Source: Candidatus Coprenecus pullistercoris
GTDB lineage: Bacteria; Bacteroidota; Bacteroidia; Bacteroidales; UBA932
Direction: 5' to 3'
DNA: 36,864 nucleotides
Assembly: GCA_019116965.1 (NCBI GenBank)
Contig: DXAT01000012.1
Coordinates: 1-36,864, forward strand
Shown: positions 1 to 8,128 of the stretch, one piece after another
Position numbering within the stretch: position 1 is the first letter of the stretch
Layout of the letters: each line of letters opens with the position of its first letter
Notes under the pieces: model-generated
What the model saw: only the letters and a program-made list of their open reading frames with translations
Databases searched by the model: none
What the model was told of the DNA's origin: nothing
Translations under genes and position numbers: made by a program

Positions 1-185
1 ACCGCCTCTCGGCTCTTGCCTTTCGCCCTGTTGCCTTTGGCATCCCACAAATCCTTGGAGATGCGCTGCTTGCAACTGAACTGTGCGATAGTCCCGTTGA
101 TTGTAACCCGTCCCATGATGGGGACAATTCCATTCTTTTCCTTGCTTCCGTTTACATAGAAGACGGTCTTGAAAGTACTCCTCAT
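1..185 (-). CDS. Tyrosine recombinase (integrase), N-terminal part, cut by window edge
   Basis: Reading leftward from the ATG at 183-185 gives about 61 codons without a stop. The peptide starts MRSTFKTVFYVNGSKEKNG and continues with a strand pattern containing PIMGRVTING, IAQFSCK and DLWDAKGNRAKGKS. This is the arm-type DNA-binding N-terminus found in Bacteroidetes site-specific integrases of conjugative and mobilisable elements. The core-binding and catalytic (RHRY) domains would lie outside the window. A TAATTTTG -7 element lies at 208-215 on the same strand, which supports the start. The protein would catalyse integration and excision of an element by strand exchange through a tyrosine. 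Family assignment is confident. Whether the gene is intact, and where its att site lies, cannot be seen. Confidence 0.8.
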   Translation of the reverse strand, partial: MRSTFKTVFYVNGSKEKNGIVPIMGRVTINGTIAQFSCKQRISKDLWDAKGNRAKGKSREA

Positions 186-207
186 AATCTTTGCTTTTTG
201 TTTGGTG

Positions 208-215
208 CAAAATTA
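208..215 (-). promoter_or_regulatory. Putative -7 element for the integrase gene
   Basis: The minus-strand sequence TAATTTTG fits the Bacteroidetes TAnnTTTG consensus and lies 22 nt upstream of the integrase ATG. The matching -33 element is weak. Confidence 0.5.
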
Positions 216-464
216 GTTTACGGGAGTTGTAAAGGCAGAATGTAAATCTACGCAGAACGCAGAAATAGAGACCGTTAGTGTTAAATGTGCATTCGGTGTC
301 GGGTAATGGTTTGGAAGTGCATCTATTGCTGCAATCCGCCAAAATCCGTTTTAACGTCCTTGTGCCATTCCGTGCCACCCGAAGCCAAACCCTCTGACTG
401 TCAGTGAGAATGCTCAAATTCGCTTTATTCTGCGTTTTATCCTATTATTTTTCCGAAAAATAAT

Positions 465-472
465 TATCTTCG
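465..472 (+). promoter_or_regulatory. Putative -7 element for the BACON-like lipoprotein gene
   Basis: TATCTTCG differs from TAnnTTTG at one position and lies 20 nt upstream of the ATG at 493, inside an AT-rich stretch. The -33 region is only T-rich. Confidence 0.35.
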
Positions 473-492
473 CACGATATTTTAATATTTAA

Positions 493-1728
493 ATGTATAT
501 GAAACTCAAATTCTATCCTTCTATTATCGCTTTTGCGGTCGCAGGACTTGCTGTCACCGCGCTTACAAGCTGTAACAAAGAGCCTGAAGAGCAGCCCGTA
601 GAAAAGGATGCTCCTACGCTCACAACCGAGACCCCCGGTCCCTTCACTTCGGCCTATACTGGCGGTAAATGCACCATCAAGTACACCGTCACCAATCCCG
701 CGGAGGACGGACAGATCACAGCAGAGGCCGGACTCAGCTGCGACTGGATTACGGATATCAACACCGATGAGGCCGGACAGATCACATTCAACATAGCCCG
801 CAATGAGGGTACATACCGCGAGGACGGTGTACTCGTAAGCTACACATACGCCGGAGCTGAGAAGCCTGAGTCATTCTATGTCGCAGTTCAGCAGGACGGC
901 GCGCTCGACAATCTCACAGACTTCACCATCTCTTTCGAAGTCACTCCCAAGGTTCACGGATTCATCTATGAGGCCACTCCCTCCGATCCCATTGCCCCCT
1001 ACATCTGCATCAACTTCAACCAGAGCCTTTACGACAGCGGCGTTACCGACATTCAGCTCATGGAGGAAGCCCTGCGTCAGTATGATCAGCTGTATGGTGA
1101 TGACTGGGCCAATTATGTAGCCGTCGGAACCACCTCACAGGAGTATATCGATATTCAGCCCGGAACAGTCACATATATCGCCGGCTTCAGCGTGGACATC
1201 GAGAGCGCTACTTTCAACTCACACCTCAGCACGCACAAGATCACCACTCTCAACGAGTCTCCCACAGACGCAACCGCAGATGTCAAGATTTACTACTGGG
1301 ACCTCAACGAACTGGCCGCATACAATCCTGAGTACGGAAGCTTAGGCTACCCCGGATTCAATCTCATAGTAGTTCCTGACTTCACGCTCTCCGAATCCGC
1401 CGTTCTGGTAAACTACGGAATATACAATTCCGCTGACATCCCTTCCAGCCCCAGCGACGAAGAGCTTCTCCAGGCCTGCTTCGCACAGGGATACTTAGCC
1501 AACAAGGAGGTTTCATTCAACATGATATACCTGTCCGCCGATTACAGCTGGACTGTGCTTGCAGTGGCTGAGGATGAGATCGGCAACTACGGCGAGATTA
1601 TCAGATACAAATTCGACCTGCCCGAAAGCGGCATCTCCGATGATTTCGAACTTTTCGACCAATACTTCGAGAAGGCATTCATGAGTCCTGCCCGTGCCAT
1701 TACCATCGAGGCCATCCAGCCCAGGTAA
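493..1728 (+). CDS. Secreted lipoprotein with BACON-like domain
   Basis: The 411-residue product starts with a hydrophobic signal sequence ending in an LTSC lipobox (Cys about residue 27), so it should be lipid-anchored in the envelope. Residues about 40-135 have the look of a BACON domain: a Gly-rich strand start, a central C-D-W-I motif, an N-x-G-x-x-R-x-D turn, and a closing strand ending VAVQQDG. BACON domains are Bacteroidetes extracellular modules of the Ig-like fold, often next to glycan- or mucin-binding proteins. The remaining 270 residues are beta-rich and aromatic, and I do not recognise a catalytic domain. An alternative start two codons downstream (499) would also give a normal signal peptide. 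It stands alone, between the integrase gap and a strong terminator. Function is unknown; surface adhesion or glycan binding is only a guess. Confidence 0.8.
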   Translation: MYMKLKFYPSIIAFAVAGLAVTALTSCNKEPEEQPVEKDAPTLTTETPGPFTSAYTGGKCTIKYTVTNPAEDGQITAEAGLSCDWITDINTDEAGQITFNIARNEGTYREDGVLVSYTYAGAEKPESFYVAVQQDGALDNLTDFTISFEVTPKVHGFIYEATPSDPIAPYICINFNQSLYDSGVTDIQLMEEALRQYDQLYGDDWANYVAVGTTSQEYIDIQPGTVTYIAGFSVDIESATFNSHLSTHKITTLNESPTDATADVKIYYWDLNELAAYNPEYGSLGYPGFNLIVVPDFTLSESAVLVNYGIYNSADIPSSPSDEELLQACFAQGYLANKEVSFNMIYLSADYSWTVLAVAEDEIGNYGEIIRYKFDLPESGISDDFELFDQYFEKAFMSPARAITIEAIQPR

Positions 1729-1751
1729 GCGAGGCGGATACGCATACTGAA

Positions 1752-1784
1752 AGAGCCGTCCCATATGGGGCGGCTCTCTTTTTT
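1752..1784 (+). terminator. Intrinsic terminator after the BACON-like lipoprotein gene
   Basis: An 11-bp stem (AGAGCCGTCCC with GGGGCGGCTCT, one G-T pair, loop ATAT) at 1752-1777 is followed by a T-rich tract at 1778-1784. It sits 23 nt after the lipoprotein stop. On the minus strand the tract after the stem is only TTTC, so it may also stop rpmE transcripts, but less strongly. Confidence 0.85.
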
Positions 1785-1809
1785 GTATCCTTGTGAAAGT
1801 AACCGGAGA

Positions 1810-2061
1810 TTACTTCTGACGGCTCTTGTAACGCTGATAGAACTTGTCCACACGGCCGGCGGTATCCACAAGCTTCATCTTTCCTGTATAGAAAGGATGA
1901 GAGGTGTTGGAAATCTCGACCTTTACGAGCGGATATGTAACACCTTCGATATCAATGGTCTCCCTGGTGTTGACACATGAGCGTGTGATGAACACGTGCT
2001 CGTTGGACATATCCTTGAATGCTACAAGACGGTAGGATTCGGGATGTATACCTTTTTTCAT
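1810..2061 (-). CDS. rpmE: 50S ribosomal protein L31, type B
   Basis: The 83-residue protein begins [17 protein letters not shown] and contains the diagnostic SHPFYTGK and [10 protein letters not shown] motifs. It has the longer type B layout (as in E. coli YkgM) and lacks the four-Cys zinc site of type A L31; the single Cys is in the RSCVNT segment. L31 bridges the two ribosomal subunits at the central protuberance. The gene is monocistronic, with its own consensus promoter and a palindrome overlapping the -33 element. Type B L31 genes are zinc-regulated in some other bacteria, but whether that applies here is open. Confidence 0.95.
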   Translation of the reverse strand: MKKGIHPESYRLVAFKDMSNEHVFITRSCVNTRETIDIEGVTYPLVKVEISNTSHPFYTGKMKLVDTAGRVDKFYQRYKSRQK

Positions 2062-2090
2062 GTCGTTTGTTGTTAATGTGTTTTGAGGCG

Positions 2091-2122
2091 CAAAAGTATA
2101 TATAATTTGTCAACCGGACAAA
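2091..2122 (-). promoter_or_regulatory. Consensus promoter for rpmE
   Basis: On the minus strand a TTTG -33 element (2119-2122), a 20-bp spacer and a perfect TACTTTTG -7 element (2091-2098) lie 29 nt upstream of the rpmE ATG. This is one of the two best matches to the Bacteroidetes sigma-factor consensus in the window. Confidence 0.75.
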
Positions 2123-2125
2123 TTA
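2103..2125. promoter_or_regulatory. 23-bp palindrome over the rpmE promoter
   Basis: TAATTTGTC and GACAAATTA form a perfect 9-bp inverted repeat around a 5-bp centre (AACCG). It covers the -33 box and most of the spacer of the rpmE promoter. No T-run follows it on either strand, so an operator is a better reading than a terminator. The regulator is unknown. Confidence 0.5.
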
Positions 2126-2139
2126 ATCGCACTTTTTCG

Positions 2140-3000
2140 CTAATTCTCATAGTAAGTCAGTTCCCTGCGCTCGACTCTCTTAGGTGTCGATGAGCCCGCA
2201 GGGCAGGACTCGCGCTCTATCCAGTTGCCGTGGGAATCCAGTTTGTGGCGGAAGTCGTACACGGCCACGCCGGCTCTTCCGTTCATCACGGAACGGATGC
2301 AGAAGCCCTCGTCGTTATAGTCCATACCCGAATTCATCTCTCCGAAAAAGACGCTGAACGAGGTGATGGTGTCCTTACGGCCGAGCGAGTCATATCCGAG
2401 CTCGAAACTGCTCATAAGCATACCCTCGTCATTACGCGTGACATTGGTGATATTGTTGCCGAGTGAGTCATAGGTCATGACCCTATATCCGGACCTTTCA
2501 TTCTCCTTGAAATAGAAATCCATGACCACACTGTCCCTGTCGTAGTATGTGTACTCGCTGTACTGCCTGAGACTGTCTCCGTCCATAGTCCTGACGGAGA
2601 CAAGGCGGCCCTTGCTGTAAGTGTACGAGGCGGACTCCAGCACCTTGCCCGTAGTATCCGTAAGAGTGGTGGATATGAGCCTTCCCTTGGAGTCATACTC
2701 GTAAACGCGGTCGGAGAGACGCTCCCCCCGGCTGTTGAAACGCCTGTTGAGAGTAGTTCTTCCGTCACGGTCAAACTCGAGATAGACATTGTTGGGCGAA
2801 GGCTCCACCCTTACCGCTTCATAACCTCCGTCCACAGAGTCTACCAGATAGGGAATAAGCCTCATGGAGGCGACAGGACCTTTAAGTTCATTGCGCTCGT
2901 AATCCGAGACCTGCTGCTCGGGAGCCCAGCTGCTGCATGACGCAGCCAGTACAAGACCGGCGCATACGGCCGCTGCTGCACTAAAATTGGTTCTTTTCAT
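2140..3000 (-). CDS. Lipoprotein with YD/RHS-like repeats
   Basis: The 286-residue product has a short basic N-terminus, a hydrophobic stretch and an LAASC lipobox (Cys about residue 22). From about residue 95 onward it carries degenerate YD-type repeats: YDSKGRLIS, YDSLGNNIT, YDSLGRKDT and LDSHGNWIE. Such repeats build beta-hairpin or wrapped-sheet surfaces and are common in secreted Bacteroidetes proteins of unknown role. It is the last gene of the ten-gene array, 8 nt after the NamZ-like gene, so it is probably co-transcribed with it. No enzymatic motif is visible. The lipobox predicts membrane anchoring facing the periplasm or surface. Confidence 0.8.
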   Translation of the reverse strand: MKRTNFSAAAAVCAGLVLAASCSSWAPEQQVSDYERNELKGPVASMRLIPYLVDSVDGGYEAVRVEPSPNNVYLEFDRDGRTTLNRRFNSRGERLSDRVYEYDSKGRLISTTLTDTTGKVLESASYTYSKGRLVSVRTMDGDSLRQYSEYTYYDRDSVVMDFYFKENERSGYRVMTYDSLGNNITNVTRNDEGMLMSSFELGYDSLGRKDTITSFSVFFGEMNSGMDYNDEGFCIRSVMNGRAGVAVYDFRHKLDSHGNWIERESCPAGSSTPKRVERRELTYYEN

Positions 3001-3008
3001 ATAACTGA

Positions 3009-4157
3009 TTATTTATCATTGGTTCTGAATGTTTTGACTCTTACAATCTGATCATCATAGAGCATATACCTGCGGGCCTTGCGTATCCATTTCTGTTCCT
3101 CCACCTTGACATGCTCCTTCAGGTCAGTCCAGCTGACTCCGCCCCTGACATACGCAGTCATCACCTCGTCTCCGGCCATTGCGTCCAGACCCGTCACATC
3201 CGCACCGCAGCCGTCACTGACAAGCTGCCTGAGAATCCTCAGAGCATGCGCGAGCGAGTGGTACGGCACCCCGGGCACGGGCAGCATCTGAAAACCGTAG
3301 CAGGTCTGCCCCGCATGAATCCCGGCACCGGGTCTGAATGCAGCCTTGCGCAGAAGCACACCGGCATCGGCAAAGCCTGAAGAATCCATACCGTCCATAT
3401 ACCCGCGCATGAACGGAGCTCCGAAAAACTCATAGGGTCTCAGGGTTCCTTGCCCGCAGCTCACATTTGTGGACGAGAGCAATATCATGCCGCAGTAAAA
3501 GGCGGATGTGAACAGGCCCGGTACATCTTCCCGGGGAGGTATGCTCCACGGCATCAGATACTGTCCGTTAGGACGCACCTGGCTGGATATGATATGAAGA
3601 GGGAAGTGGGCGCCTGTCTCTGTATAGAAGAGATTGGCGAGCTCTCCGAGCGTCAGTCCGTGACGGTGTGGGATACCCTCGATACCGGCCTCGGGCTGAC
3701 TTCCGGGACACAGGGCCGTGCCCTCTACCTGACGGCCGCACATATTCTCCCTGTCCAGTATGTATACGGACACTGACAGACCGCTGTGGTGTATAAGCTG
3801 GAATATTCCGTACAGAGCCGCGGTCATGGAATCGTATCTCGACCCGGTATCCTGATAATCCACGACAAGTGCGTCGATATCCTCGAGCATGCCGGCATCC
3901 ACAGGCAGATCCCCGACAACGGCAGGACGAAGAGGGATGAACATACATCCGTCCATACCGAGCGAGGACAGGAACTCTCCGTCCCATCCGGCCGGATGAA
4001 ACACCTTCCTGAGATTGCCTCCACGGGCGAGACTACCGAAGATATACTCTCCTGTCTCCGGATTCCATGCCGTCTGATCACACAGGACGGCTATGGAGCC
4101 CCTGCGCAGGACATTGTCCTCCTGTCTGTCAAGCGAAGTAGTTCGGAATGAGAACAT
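3009..4157 (-). CDS. NamZ-like (DUF1343) exo-N-acetylmuramidase family protein, divergent
   Basis: The 382-residue protein matches the DUF1343/NamZ family by several motifs: DYQDTGSR (100-107), LDRENMCGRQVEG (134-146), GIPHRHGLTLGELA (161-174), and the stretch STNVSCGQGTLRP plus YEFFGAP (229-248). Family members cleave N-acetylmuramic acid from the non-reducing end of peptidoglycan fragments in wall recycling. Two things are odd. First, no signal peptide or lipobox is visible (it starts MFSFRTTSLDRQEDN), although relatives are usually exported. Second, the PEHG-type motif I would expect near residue 54 reads PAGWDGE. It may therefore be a cytoplasmic or non-catalytic relative. It lies 5 nt after glmM, which makes UDP-GlcNAc precursor, so an amino-sugar role fits. 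Family assignment is good and activity is uncertain. Confidence 0.8.
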   Translation of the reverse strand: MFSFRTTSLDRQEDNVLRRGSIAVLCDQTAWNPETGEYIFGSLARGGNLRKVFHPAGWDGEFLSSLGMDGCMFIPLRPAVVGDLPVDAGMLEDIDALVVDYQDTGSRYDSMTAALYGIFQLIHHSGLSVSVYILDRENMCGRQVEGTALCPGSQPEAGIEGIPHRHGLTLGELANLFYTETGAHFPLHIISSQVRPNGQYLMPWSIPPREDVPGLFTSAFYCGMILLSSTNVSCGQGTLRPYEFFGAPFMRGYMDGMDSSGFADAGVLLRKAAFRPGAGIHAGQTCYGFQMLPVPGVPYHSLAHALRILRQLVSDGCGADVTGLDAMAGDEVMTAYVRGGVSWTDLKEHVKVEEQKWIRKARRYMLYDDQIVRVKTFRTNDK

Positions 4158-4162
4158 ATCGG

Positions 4163-5554
4163 CTACTCTATTATCCTCATTGCCGCTGCAATGATTTCCT
4201 TGGCAAGGGCATCCGCCGACTCAGCGTCCACCGCCTCGGAGTACACCCTGATGATTGGTTCCGTATTGGATTTGCGCAGATGCACCCACATCTTCCTGGC
4301 GTCAAAGTCTATTCTCACACCGTCGATATCGGTGATACGCTCTGACGCATACAGCTGCTTCAGTCCATTGAGAATCCTGTCTATCAGAGATTTGTCAGAC
4401 AGTTCTATTCTGTTTTTGGAGATACAGTACTGAGGCAGGGCAGCCCTTACCTCCGTCACCTTCTTTCCAGAACGGGCCAAAAGGCTGAGGAACAGAGCCG
4501 TACCGATAAGCGCATCCCGCCCGTAGTGAAGGTCCGGCACTATCACGCCTCCGTTACCCTCTCCGCCTATCACCGCACCTGTGCGCTTCATCTCCTCGGT
4601 AACATTGACCTCTCCCACAGCCGAAGCCGTATAAGTACAGCCGTGAGCCTCGGTAATATCCCTCAGGGCCCTCGATGACGAAAGATTGGATACCGTAGGC
4701 CCCTGCACCCTCGACAGGAAATAATCAGCGACGGAGACAAGCGTATATTCCTCCCCGAAGAAAGTTCCGTCCTCGCATACCAATGCCAGGCGGTCGACAT
4801 CCGGATCCACCGCTATTCCAAGGTCCGCTTTCTCAGAAGCCACCATGGAGCACAGGTCTGTCAGATGAGAGGGCAGCGGTTCCGGATTATGGGCAAACTG
4901 GCCGGTAGGCTCGCAGTTGATCTTGACGCACTCTACTCCAAGAGCCTCCAAAAGACGGGGCATAACGACTCCACCCACAGAATTGACCGCGTCCACCACG
5001 ATCTTGAAACCGCGGGCGCGTATGGCTTCCGTATCCACCAGCGGATGGGCGAGCACAGCCTGTATATGCGCGTCGGTAAAGTCTTTCTCCACATAAGTCC
5101 CGACAGAATCCACATCGCAGTAGACGAAATCCTCACGGCCGGCAATCTCCACGAGTTCGGCACCTTCCGCCGCATTGAGGAACTCACCGCGGCTGTTGAG
5201 CAGCTTGAGCGCGTTCCACTGCCTGGGATTGTGCGATGCCGTCAGGATGATACCTCCGTCCGCCTTCTCGAACACCACCGCCATCTCTACCGTAGGAGTG
5301 GAGGCCAGCGAGGCATTCACCACATCAATGCCGCATGCCCTGAGCGTGCCGCATACTATCTCCTCGACCATGGGTCCGGACAGCCGCGCATCCCTGCCCA
5401 CCACCACCTTCAGCCTGCAGCCGGACTGTTTTCCCTTAGCAAGCATGGAAGCATAGGCAGATACGAATTTGACAATGTCAAGAGGCGAGAGCGAATCTCC
5501 ACATGTTCCTCCGACAGTGCCCCTGATACCGGAGATGGATTTAATAAGTGTCAT
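4163..5554 (-). CDS. glmM: Phosphoglucosamine mutase
   Basis: The 463-residue alpha-D-phosphohexomutase shows all four landmarks: the TASHNP catalytic serine loop (Ser107), the metal-binding DPDVDR (250-255), the sugar-binding GEGNGG (331-336), and the phosphate-binding RKSNTEP (427-433). GlmM converts glucosamine-6-phosphate to glucosamine-1-phosphate, the step before UDP-GlcNAc, which feeds peptidoglycan and lipid A. The length fits the 460-residue type seen in Bacteroidetes. It follows batE by 13 nt in the same direction, so it appears to be in the aerotolerance transcript. A phosphomannomutase or phosphoglucomutase specificity cannot be excluded by motif alone, but GlmM is favoured by the IRGTVGG start and the wall-related neighbour. 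Confidence 0.85.
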   Translation of the reverse strand: MTLIKSISGIRGTVGGTCGDSLSPLDIVKFVSAYASMLAKGKQSGCRLKVVVGRDARLSGPMVEEIVCGTLRACGIDVVNASLASTPTVEMAVVFEKADGGIILTASHNPRQWNALKLLNSRGEFLNAAEGAELVEIAGREDFVYCDVDSVGTYVEKDFTDAHIQAVLAHPLVDTEAIRARGFKIVVDAVNSVGGVVMPRLLEALGVECVKINCEPTGQFAHNPEPLPSHLTDLCSMVASEKADLGIAVDPDVDRLALVCEDGTFFGEEYTLVSVADYFLSRVQGPTVSNLSSSRALRDITEAHGCTYTASAVGEVNVTEEMKRTGAVIGGEGNGGVIVPDLHYGRDALIGTALFLSLLARSGKKVTEVRAALPQYCISKNRIELSDKSLIDRILNGLKQLYASERITDIDGVRIDFDARKMWVHLRKSNTEPIIRVYSEAVDAESADALAKEIIAAAMRIIE

Positions 5555-5567
5555 AGTCAGTAAGTTT

Positions 5568-6329
5568 TTATATTGTTTCTAAATTCCTGTTCTCGGTCCA
5601 GCCCTGACGGCCGTCGGAAAGTTCTATGCGGGTCCAGTCCCCGAGCCGGTCCACGACCTTCACATCCGTTCCCTCATGCAGTATGAACAGAGACTGGTCT
5701 CCTGAGCCGGGCGCGCTCTTGACGCTGATGACAGGGACTGTCACCACAGCCTCGTCCCCGGCTGTCTGTACAGAACGAAGCCCGAATGCGAAAGCCACGG
5801 ATATCACCATGAATATCAAGGCTGTCACGGCTACGGCAAATGCGCCTTTGCGGAGCGCGGTACGACTGCCGAAGCGGAAAACCAGTACGCATACCGCCAC
5901 TATCAGAAAAAGAGCCAGGGCCGTGTATGCCCAGGCATCGGACGACATGGTATCTCTCCAGGCCTTGGCCCATGTCACGAGTATGAACTCAGGCACTATA
6001 TCGATCCTGTCGACTGTGCTCTCCCGGGCTATATTCAGATTGACCTCCGCATCCTCGTATGAAGGATCCAGCTTCAAGGCCCGTTCGTAATAAAGGACGG
6101 CCTTGCCCGGAAAATGCCCGAGCTTGTAATAGCAGTTGGCGATATTGTAATACAGCTGCGGGGAGACAGAGCCCTGCTCCTCTATGGCCGTGAATCCGGC
6201 CAGGGCCGATTCATACTGTCCGTCAGTATAGTCCCGGACAGCACCGTTCCAAAGCGAGTCGACATCAGCGGCGGAAAGTGTCAGCCAGGCCGCCTGCAGC
6301 ATAATCAGCGACAATAACAATCGTTTCAT
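5568..6329 (-). CDS. batE: BatE: TPR and SH3b aerotolerance protein
   Basis: The 253-residue product has a signal-like N-terminus (1-20), TPR helices (about 25-103, including YYNIANCYYKLGHFPGKAVLYY), two transmembrane segments (about 133-153 and 162-184), and a C-terminal SH3b domain (about 195-253) ending DGRQGWTENRNLETI. This is the BatE layout of the Bacteroidetes Bat operon, linked to aerotolerance in B. fragilis. TPRs suggest scaffolding with the other Bat proteins at the inner membrane. The SH3b domain would lie in the periplasm and could touch wall peptides. The gene starts 1 nt after batD. Confidence 0.85.
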   Translation of the reverse strand: MKRLLLSLIMLQAAWLTLSAADVDSLWNGAVRDYTDGQYESALAGFTAIEEQGSVSPQLYYNIANCYYKLGHFPGKAVLYYERALKLDPSYEDAEVNLNIARESTVDRIDIVPEFILVTWAKAWRDTMSSDAWAYTALALFLIVAVCVLVFRFGSRTALRKGAFAVAVTALIFMVISVAFAFGLRSVQTAGDEAVVTVPVISVKSAPGSGDQSLFILHEGTDVKVVDRLGDWTRIELSDGRQGWTENRNLETI

Positions 6330-6330
6330 C

Positions 6331-8127
6331 TTACCTTTCTATTTCCGATATTACCTTGACTGCCTGACGGTAGTGGCCGTCCATCGCCTCCGAGCCGGAA
6401 GACGGGGCATAACGGGCATACTCACAAGCGTCCATAATCTCAAAAAGTTCCTGTATCAACGCCTCATCCCTGCCTCTTGCCCGAAGTTCCCCGGCAATCC
6501 TGTCACGGGAGAGGTCGGCCGGCGGCAGAGTCAGCTTATCCGATATATATCCCACGATAGCCTTGTGCAGTTCCTCATAGAAGGCCGTATAGAGATTCTG
6601 CTTAAGGAATACGGAGGCGTTTCTCAACCGTGCCCTGGCCACTTTCAAGGCCTTGCGGTTACGAGTCCCGGCTATGTCTTCCATACGCGCGGCCCGTCTG
6701 GAGAGGAGTGTCCAGGCGACTGCTGTCAGCAGAAGTACGAGCGCTGCAGCAGCATACCAGAGAGGACTGCCTACGGCAAGCGCCCCTTCCCTGCGCAGCT
6801 TTCCATACGACGGAGCTATAAAGCGTATATCCTCGTTGATGTTTCTCACGCTCTGCTTTCCCGCGCCGGGAGCCACGACAGTAGCGTCCTTCCGGTCTCC
6901 CTCACCCACTTTCAGGTGCAGAGGACCCGAGGACAGGGTCCTGTAAGTTCCTGAGCCTATGTCATAATACGAGAACTCCACAGGCGGCACCGCATAGTCG
7001 CCGGGTACTCTCGGAATAAACGGATACTCAAAAGTCACATCACCTGACGCTCCAGCCTGTCCTGTGGACACTTTGTCCGACTTCCTTACATCGTAGGCCT
7101 CAAACTCAGACGGCAAAGACACATCGGGTGCGGTAACAAGATTGATATTGCCGGTACCGGATACCGTCACCTTGAGCGAAACAGCCTCATGCGCGGAGAC
7201 ACTGTCCTTGTCAAATCCGGCACTGAGCCTGAACGAGCCCACTCCGCCGGTAAACGAGGACGGAGCCCCGGACGGCAGAGGCGACACCTCTATGCTGACC
7301 GGCTGGCTGCTTACCCGCCTGCGTACTGTCTGATAACTCTCAAAGAAATCGTCGAACACCGAGCCGGAGCCATGAGAGCGCACCCTTTCCTGAATAAGAC
7401 ACACGATCTCGGCCGCGTCTATGGTCAGCGTTCCGGTCTGCTGGGGAAGCAGCATGTAGCGGCGGAGCAAAGCCGAATTGTACACCTTGCCGCCATAATT
7501 CTCCCTGACAAACTGAATGTTCTGAGGAGCCTCTATCTCCTGGCTCCAGAATCCGTCGAATGTCGGAAAACGGACATTCTCAAAGCCCCCTATCGCCGAG
7601 TTCTGCACATAAAGCTTCAATGTCACCACTATAGGCTCCCCGATGACGGCCCGGGTCTTGCTGACCGTCATACGGAGCATCAGGTCTCCTCCCGCAGACT
7701 GGGACTGAGTATCCTGAGAGGACGCGGTCCTGCCTTCCACCACTTCCACCGTCACCGGTTCAGTACTGTATGCCTCCTTGCCAATCCTGACAGAAGCCTG
7801 TCCTATGGTAAACTTGCCGGTACCCGTGGAACGGAGTACGAAAGTATAGCTGCTTGAGCGGGACTGCGTAGTCTTCCCGTTGATCATCTGAAAGCTGGAC
7901 GATGTGGATGTAAGCGGGCCGGCAAGCACCTCGAATCCCTCAAAGGAAGGTTCCGAGAAATCCGACACCTTGCCATCTCCTGTCGCCGTGAACACCACCC
8001 GGAAATCCTCATCGGAGGACACGACGGCGGGCACATCCACCGTAAAAGAATTCTGCGCCGACGCCGCCACAGCCCCGAGGGCCGCAACGGCAAGCACTAT
8101 CAGATTGCGTCTCAATATTCCTGTCAT
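6331..8127 (-). CDS. batD: BatD: periplasmic aerotolerance protein
   Basis: The 598-residue protein has a signal peptide ending near ASAQ (residue 25), then repeated beta-sandwich regions. Two similar segments describe the family: a V-x-V-x-x-P-A-x-V start near 29 and the SKTRAVIGEPIVVTLKLYVQ segment near 160. A transmembrane helix at about 455-478 is followed by a cytosolic helical tail ending VISEIER. BatD is thought to act with the VWA proteins BatA and BatB in envelope stress or oxygen tolerance; its biochemical activity is unknown. It sits 1 nt from both batBC and batE, so translation is likely coupled. Confidence 0.88.
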   Translation of the reverse strand: MTGILRRNLIVLAVAALGAVAASAQNSFTVDVPAVVSSDEDFRVVFTATGDGKVSDFSEPSFEGFEVLAGPLTSTSSSFQMINGKTTQSRSSSYTFVLRSTGTGKFTIGQASVRIGKEAYSTEPVTVEVVEGRTASSQDTQSQSAGGDLMLRMTVSKTRAVIGEPIVVTLKLYVQNSAIGGFENVRFPTFDGFWSQEIEAPQNIQFVRENYGGKVYNSALLRRYMLLPQQTGTLTIDAAEIVCLIQERVRSHGSGSVFDDFFESYQTVRRRVSSQPVSIEVSPLPSGAPSSFTGGVGSFRLSAGFDKDSVSAHEAVSLKVTVSGTGNINLVTAPDVSLPSEFEAYDVRKSDKVSTGQAGASGDVTFEYPFIPRVPGDYAVPPVEFSYYDIGSGTYRTLSSGPLHLKVGEGDRKDATVVAPGAGKQSVRNINEDIRFIAPSYGKLRREGALAVGSPLWYAAAALVLLLTAVAWTLLSRRAARMEDIAGTRNRKALKVARARLRNASVFLKQNLYTAFYEELHKAIVGYISDKLTLPPADLSRDRIAGELRARGRDEALIQELFEIMDACEYARYAPSSGSEAMDGHYRQAVKVISEIER

Positions 8128-8128
8128 C

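Larger units (their letters stand above)
186..492. other. Intergenic gap between integrase and lipoprotein gene
   Basis: No open reading frame of any credibility is visible here. The left part holds the integrase promoter and the right part (about 420-490) is AT-rich with the lipoprotein gene promoter. A weak imperfect dyad sits near 391-409. If the integrase belongs to an integrated element whose end is on this side, the attachment junction would be expected in this gap, but I cannot identify a core site from one end alone. Confidence 0.5.

Noticed and set aside
391-409. A dyad in the integrase-lipoprotein gap as an attachment site
   Set aside because: The arms are imperfect with almost no loop, and without the other end of the element there is no support for an att core.
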